From Streptomyces zhaozhouensis (GTDB lineage: Bacteria > Actinomycetota > Actinomycetes > Streptomycetales > Streptomycetaceae): DNA of 64,000 bases. The notes under the pieces are model-generated. The model saw nothing but the letters and a program-made list of their open reading frames with translations, ran no database searches and was not told where the DNA came from. Where the stretch lies: assembly GCF_900230195.1 (NCBI RefSeq), contig NZ_OCNE01000012.1:62001-126000 (forward strand), written 5' to 3'. Made by a program: the position numbers and the translations under genes. Shown piece after piece: positions 62,334 to 64,000 of this stretch; position 1 is the first letter of the stretch; each line of letters begins with the position of its first letter.

Positions 62334-64000
62334 TCAGCGCCCCAGTCTGCTGCGCACCATGCCGACCAGAACCGTCATCTCCTGGATACGCATCCGACGC
62401 GCCGCCAGGTAGAAGACGACCAGCATCAGCAGTCCGCCGGCGCTGAGCGCCGCCAGCGAGCCCAGCGTGCCCTGCCCGAGGGCGTCCAGCAGGAACAGCC
62501 CGACCCCGCCACCGATGAGGGCGGCCGGGAGGCAGGCCCCACAGAGCCGGATGTAGGTGCGCACCACCCGGGCGCCGTCGAGGTCCACACGCATCCTGCG
62601 GCGCAGCCGCCGCCAGGCGACCACCACGCCGAGGGCGTAGGCGACGCCGTAGCTGAAGGCGATGCCGGCGACCACCCAGCGGTCGGGCAGCAGCAGGAAG
62701 CTCACGGTGGAGAGGACGATCCAGGCCAGCGAGACCACCACCGTGTTGTAGAACGGCGTCTTGGTGTCCTCGTAGGCGTAGAACGCGCGAAGCACGACGT
62801 ACTGCGCCGAGTAGGGGATCAGGCCGATGCCGAAGGCCATCAGGATGTAGCCGAAGGACCGGGCGGTCTCGGCGCCGGCGGAGTTGAAGAGCAGCGTGCA
62901 GACCGGCAGGCCAAGCGCCAGGAAGAGGAAGGCGATCGGCACGATGGCGACCGCCGAGGTGCGCAGGCCGTGCGAGAGGTCGTCGCGGACAGCCGCCGTG
63001 TCGTTGTCGGCCGCGGAGCGGGAGAGCCGGGGCAGCAGCGCCGCCATCACGGAAACGGTGATGATGGCCTGGGGCATCTGCCAGATCAGCAGCGTGCTGT
63101 TGTAGGCGGTGAAGCCGGTGCCGGGGAAGCCGGCGCGGTCGGCGTTGTCACCGGCCCAGGTGGCGAACTGGGTGACGACGATCAGCGCGGCCTGGTTGGC
63201 GAGGACGAACGCGACGGTCCACTTGGCGAGCCGGGCGGCCTTGCCGAGCCCGTGGCCGCGCCAGTCGAAGCGCGGACGGATGCGGAAGCCGGCGGCCCGC
63301 AGATAGGGCAGCATGGCGCCGGCCTGGACGATCAGCCCCAGCAGGGTGCCGATGCCGAGCAGCCGCACCCCCTCGGGGGTGATGGTGGTGACGTCCATCC
63401 CCGAGCTGCCCTGGTTGCCGTAGACCCAGAGGAACATCCCGAAGGTGAAGATGACGACGATGTTGTTGAGGACCGGGGTCCACATCATCGCGCCGAAGCG
63501 CTCGCGGGCGTTGAGGATCTGCCCCAGCACCGTGTAGACGCCGGTGAAGAAGATGGTGGGCAGGAAGTAGCGCGCGAAGGTGATGGTCAGCTCGTTGGCC
63601 GCCGGGTCGCTGGCGAACTTGGCGGTCTGCATCCGGACCAGCAGCGGCGCGGCGAGCATCCCGCCGACGACCAGCGCGGCCAGCGCGACCATGACCAGGG
63701 TCAGCAGCCGGTTGGCGTAGGCGTCGCCACCGTCCTCGTCGTCCTTCATCGCCCGCACCAGCTGGGGGACGAAGACGGAGTTGAGGCCGCCACCGATGAT
63801 CAGGAAGTAGATCATCGAGGGCAGCGCCCAGGCGACGGTGTAGGTGTCACCGAGCACGGCGGCGCCGAGCGCCGCGACGATCACCAGCTGTCGCACGAAC
63901 CCGGTGATCCGCGAGACCAGGGTGCCGGCGGCCATTATGGCGCTGGATCTCAGGATGCCGCCGGCCTTGCCGCCGCCTCCGCCCGAGGACTCGGCGGGCG
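62334..64000 (-). CDS. murJ: Lipid II flippase MurJ (MviN), 5' end outside window
   Basis: At least 555 residues of a multi-pass membrane protein that flips lipid II. From the visible N-terminal side: GGGGGKAGGILRSSAIMAAGTLVSRITGFVRQLVIVAALG, the conserved Arg region of TM1, then MIYFLIIGGGLNSVFVPQLVRAM, and about 13 further helices, ending in basic RMRIQEMTVLVGMVRSRLGR. The reading frame is open to the window edge, so the start lies beyond 64000; Streptomyces MurJ usually has a disordered N-terminal tail. It precedes the pseudokinase gene by 162 bases. Confidence 0.95.
   Translation of the reverse strand, partial: PAESSGGGGGKAGGILRSSAIMAAGTLVSRITGFVRQLVIVAALGAAVLGDTYTVAWALPSMIYFLIIGGGLNSVFVPQLVRAMKDDEDGGDAYANRLLTLVMVALAALVVGGMLAAPLLVRMQTAKFASDPAANELTITFARYFLPTIFFTGVYTVLGQILNARERFGAMMWTPVLNNIVVIFTFGMFLWVYGNQGSSGMDVTTITPEGVRLLGIGTLLGLIVQAGAMLPYLRAAGFRIRPRFDWRGHGLGKAARLAKWTVAFVLANQAALIVVTQFATWAGDNADRAGFPGTGFTAYNSTLLIWQMPQAIITVSVMAALLPRLSRSAADNDTAAVRDDLSHGLRTSAVAIVPIAFLFLALGLPVCTLLFNSAGAETARSFGYILMAFGIGLIPYSAQYVVLRAFYAYEDTKTPFYNTVVVSLAWIVLSTVSFLLLPDRWVVAGIAFSYGVAYALGVVVAWRRLRRRMRVDLDGARVVRTYIRLCGACLPAALIGGGVGLFLLDALGQGTLGSLAALSAGGLLMLVVFYLAARRMRIQEMTVLVGMVRSRLGR

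Overview
The window comes from a high-GC actinomycete chromosome, almost certainly Streptomyces or a close relative. The evidence is the dnaN-oriC-dnaA order with many DnaA boxes, rpmH-rnpA-yidD-yidC-jag-rsmG-parA-parB beside it, parS sites, crgA, a sigM/anti-sigma pair, two class E sortases, the FHA/PP2C/RodA/PBP/PASTA-kinase cluster, a fused cydCD gene, GTG starts and strong third-position GC. It is a core, origin-proximal region. Only a small part (about 13.7-18.2 kb) looks accessory.

Layout. (1) 0.2-4.4 kb: HAD phosphatase, membrane protein, metallophosphoesterase, LacI-type regulator. (2) 4.7-13.7 kb: aminotransferase, cytochrome bd oxidase (cydA, cydB, cydCD) behind a near-consensus Rex operator, and an orphan sensor kinase. 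(3) 13.7-18.2 kb: a 52-bp tandem duplication, a glycosyltransferase, a secreted CBM32 + PL7 alginate-lyase + GH16 protein, a tyrosine-recombinase remnant and tRNA-Leu(CAG). (4) 18.2-26.3 kb: fhaA-fhaB-pstP-rodA-pbpA-pknB, the growth and division signalling operon. (5) 26.4-38.4 kb: cyclophilin, rhomboid protease, crgA, DUF881 protein, a 59-aa membrane protein, pabA/trpG, two sortases, tRNA-Ala(TGC), an XRE protein, a second Ser/Thr kinase, an unrecognised secreted protein and a DLW-39 peptide. (6) 38.4-48.3 kb: tRNA-Ile(GAT), DUF3566 protein, gyrA, gyrB, DUF721 protein, recF, a gnd-like gene and dnaN, all on the minus strand. (7) 48.3-49.3 kb: oriC. (8) 49.3-64 kb: dnaA (minus), then rpmH through parB (plus), then murJ-pseudokinase-sigM-anti-sigma and trxB-trxA (minus), converging on parB.

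How it works together. DnaA loads at oriC, where a run of TAG trinucleotides next to two abutting DnaA boxes looks like a basal unwinding element. Gyrase, the clamp and RecF are encoded alongside. ParA/ParB segregate the origin using three perfect parS sites in the window and a fourth with one mismatch inside cydCD. At opposite ends of the window sit two halves of one peptidoglycan circuit: FHA proteins, PASTA kinase, RodA and PBP on the left, and the lipid II flippase MurJ with a membrane pseudokinase on the right. Respiration and thiol redox are wired through a Rex site (cyd) and a sigma-R type promoter (trxBA).

I did not find a clearly undescribed multi-gene system. The most interesting signals are the PL7-GH16 fusion, the DnaA-trio candidate, a parS at the exact centre of a 48-bp palindromic terminator, a 20-bp perfect hairpin inside rnpA, and the integrase scar beside tRNA-Leu. 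All family assignments are from reading sequence and memory; no searches were run.
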